NCBI GenBank assembly: GCA_003164135.1
Contig: PLSD01000133.1
Span: 19,713-83,712 of the forward strand
Reading direction: 5' to 3'
Source: Acetobacteraceae bacterium
Lineage (GTDB): Bacteria > Pseudomonadota > Alphaproteobacteria > Acetobacterales > Acetobacteraceae
Length of the DNA: 64,000 nucleotides
Within the stretch, counting starts at the first letter, position 1; each line of letters begins with the position of its first letter. Below, in pieces: positions 63,052 to 64,000 of the stretch. The notes beneath the pieces are model-generated. The model was not told where the DNA came from. It saw only the letters and a program-made list of their open reading frames with translations, and made no database searches. The translations under genes and the position numbers were made by a program.

Positions 63052-63348
63052 TTATTCGGCCGAATGCCCGTCCGCGATTGCCGATAGCGCGGAGAGCTCC
63101 CGCAAAATGAAACATTGGCGGCGGATATCAATCAGCACCACGAGCGCTGACCAGGCAGCCTCGCCAATATTTGGCTGTCCTGGAATTCTTGGCTTGTGCT
63201 GTGCCAGCCAAGCCTGTGCAATAGCGGCAACGTCAAGCATATGAAATGCTGCGGGATGCCATCGGACAGCAAGCGACCAGCCATCTTCGCCGCGGGCGGC
63301 TTTCTCCCAGAACGATAGATACGGCTTTGTTTCAGACATTGTGGTCAC
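63052..63348 (-). CDS. Small protein resembling the N-terminus of a Cas3 HD domain (degenerate)
   Basis: The 98-residue product reads YLSFWEKAARGEDGWSLAVR and then WHPAAFHMLDVAAIAQAWL, resembling the start of Cas3 nucleases in type I systems (Y.WGK ... H.L.YH.LDVAAVA). After about residue 55 the similarity fades; the next metal motif H-D appears as VLIDIRRQCFIL. No cas genes or CRISPR repeats are in the window. It is probably a remnant, or an unrelated small protein. Confidence 0.45.
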   Translation of the reverse strand: MTTMSETKPYLSFWEKAARGEDGWSLAVRWHPAAFHMLDVAAIAQAWLAQHKPRIPGQPNIGEAAWSALVVLIDIRRQCFILRELSALSAIADGHSAE

Positions 63349-63361
63349 GTTAATCTAATCT

Positions 63362-63438
63362 AATGGCACTTATATCCAACTGGATTCTCTGAGGCACCCA
63401 GGTCGCCAATTTAAAGAACAAGCAATACAAGTGCCATT
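63362..63438. repeat. Short inverted repeat
   Basis: Perfect 10-bp arms AATGGCACTT (63362-63371) and AAGTGCCATT (63429-63438) bracket 57 bp. The unit could be a small hairpin or the ends of a miniature element; no target duplication is clear. Confidence 0.35.
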
Positions 63439-63484
63439 TTGCTGAAGCGGCATTTAACTGAAAAGCGCGGATGGGTCTCGTTCC

Positions 63485-63521
63485 GCTGCCCGCGTTCAGT
63501 AAAAGACCGAACGCGGGCAGC
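63485..63521 (+). terminator. Strong hairpin terminator
   Basis: Perfect 13-bp arms GCTGCCCGCGTTC and GAACGCGGGCAGC with an 11-base loop are followed by CTTTCT. It is the first strong terminator downstream of the encapsulin operon, 475 bp after its last stop. Confidence 0.65.
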
Positions 63522-63780
63522 CTTTCTGAGTGGCCTGTCACGCCTCCACCGAATTCAGTTGCCGAGTGTGTCAGCGTCGGTGATTTCGAATCGACCTCCT
63601 TAACGTCTCACTTCGAACGATAAAATACCTTAAAGACAAATACTATTGTATTCCAATGTATTATCGAATAATTAAACCGAAGTCGTGACGGAAAATTTCA
63701 AGGGTGACGCGGTAATCCCCAAAAATATCCCCCCGGCCCGTTAGAGGCCGTAGGAAGAATGCCGACATAAAAACGTCAGA

Positions 63781-63841
63781 GGGGTCGGTTTTAGACGCGA
63801 AAACCACCCCTCAGGGGGTCAACATTGCACGCGATTTTACA
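63781..63841. repeat. IS21-like subterminal repeats
   Basis: The two related modules, GGGGTCGGTTTTAGACGCGA (from 63781) and GGGGGTCAACATTGCACGCG (from 63814), share the GGGTC..TT..CGCGA layout of repeats at IS21-family ends. No transposase is visible before the window ends. The 63540-63780 stretch holds nothing else I can name. Confidence 0.4.
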
Positions 63842-63864
63842 GGTTGATCTATTGGAACCTGCCG

Positions 63865-63963
63865 ATGGGGGTGTCTGCCATCATGTATAGCGTGGTGTTT
63901 TTGTATGTTTTGGCGTTGACCGTGCTGGTACCATTCGGTAGGCGGCGTGGGGGTGGCGGCTGA
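63865..63963 (+). CDS. Candidate small membrane peptide (32 residues)
   Basis: The frame encodes one hydrophobic helix (MGVSAIMYSVVFLYVLALTV) followed by LVPFGRRR and four Gly. The hydrophobic-then-basic layout is plausible for a small membrane protein, but no ribosome site is seen and the frame is open further upstream. It could also be the tail of a decayed membrane protein gene. Confidence 0.25.
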   Translation: MGVSAIMYSVVFLYVLALTVLVPFGRRRGGGG

Positions 63964-64000
63964 TTTCTACGGCCCGGCGACCCTAACATTACAGTTGCAA

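Noticed and set aside
63010..64000. CRISPR array near the Cas3-like fragment
   Set aside because: No regularly spaced direct repeats are present in this stretch.

Overview
The window is a high-GC stretch with tight operons, GTG/TTG starts backed by good Shine-Dalgarno sequences, and an alphaproteobacterial look. Acetobacterales/Rhodospirillales is my guess from the gene mix; no rRNA or tRNA is present to test it. Almost everything that can be recognised concerns acquisition, detoxification or storage of sulfur, plus one amine/amide catabolic block. Scars of lost genes and insertion sequences (IS) lie between the modules.

Region 1 (1-6477, + strand) is a sulfide/persulfide response operon: the end of a BigR/SqrR-like ArsR regulator, a rhodanese, an RND adaptor plus RND pump, a persulfide-dioxygenase-like metallo-beta-lactamase protein and a TauE/SafE exporter, with stop/start overlaps through its second half. 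It ends in half of a palindromic element followed by an IS21 remnant. Region 2 (7043-19765) is a sulfate-ester scavenging locus. On the minus strand lie a TonB-dependent receptor, two tandem periplasmic sulfatases and a radical-SAM sulfatase maturase, separated by strong hairpins. Divergently lie a dedicated tonB-exbB-exbD-exbD set and a periplasmic repeat-like protein. An IS5-type remnant follows.

Region 3 (20077-34592) is a catabolic block: an eight-gene minus-strand operon (two trimethylamine-dehydrogenase-like flavoproteins, NCS1 and APC permeases, a nitrilase-family amidase, a PuuC-like aldehyde dehydrogenase, an FMO-type monooxygenase and a cupin). It is flanked by an M20 deacylase, a LysR regulator, a DUF1028 protein and a RidA protein. 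The substrate is unknown, probably an amine or N-acyl compound.

Region 4 (35178-50603) handles organosulfonates and sulfones: a split ssu locus (ssuA-ssuD divergent from ssuC-ssuB-second ssuD), an amidohydrolase, three SfnB-type flavoproteins, a DszA/NtaA-type monooxygenase, an APC permease, an alpha/beta hydrolase and a large tetratricopeptide (TPR)-like protein. Region 5 (50785-58486) has a nitroreductase, a short Crp-like helix-turn-helix (HTH) protein, a FAD/NAD(P) protein, the stump of an aryl sulfotransferase, and an ABC importer with two different permeases serving an AtsK/TauD-like alkylsulfatase. Next to it (58716-59085) is a junction scar joining the 3' end of a lost monooxygenase gene to the 5' end of a lost tonB.

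Region 6 (59301-63009) is the most striking module: a consensus-like promoter, a Family 2A (SrpI-type) encapsulin shell protein, a SufS-type cysteine desulfurase with a ~185-residue disordered Pro/Gly/Ala-rich N-terminus (the presumed cargo-loading domain), and a serine O-acetyltransferase, with overlapping or nearly touching genes. It reads as a protein nanocompartment that takes sulfur from cysteine and stores or channels it, beside the systems that bring sulfur in. The last kilobase holds a degenerate Cas3-HD-like fragment, a strong terminator and IS-like repeats.
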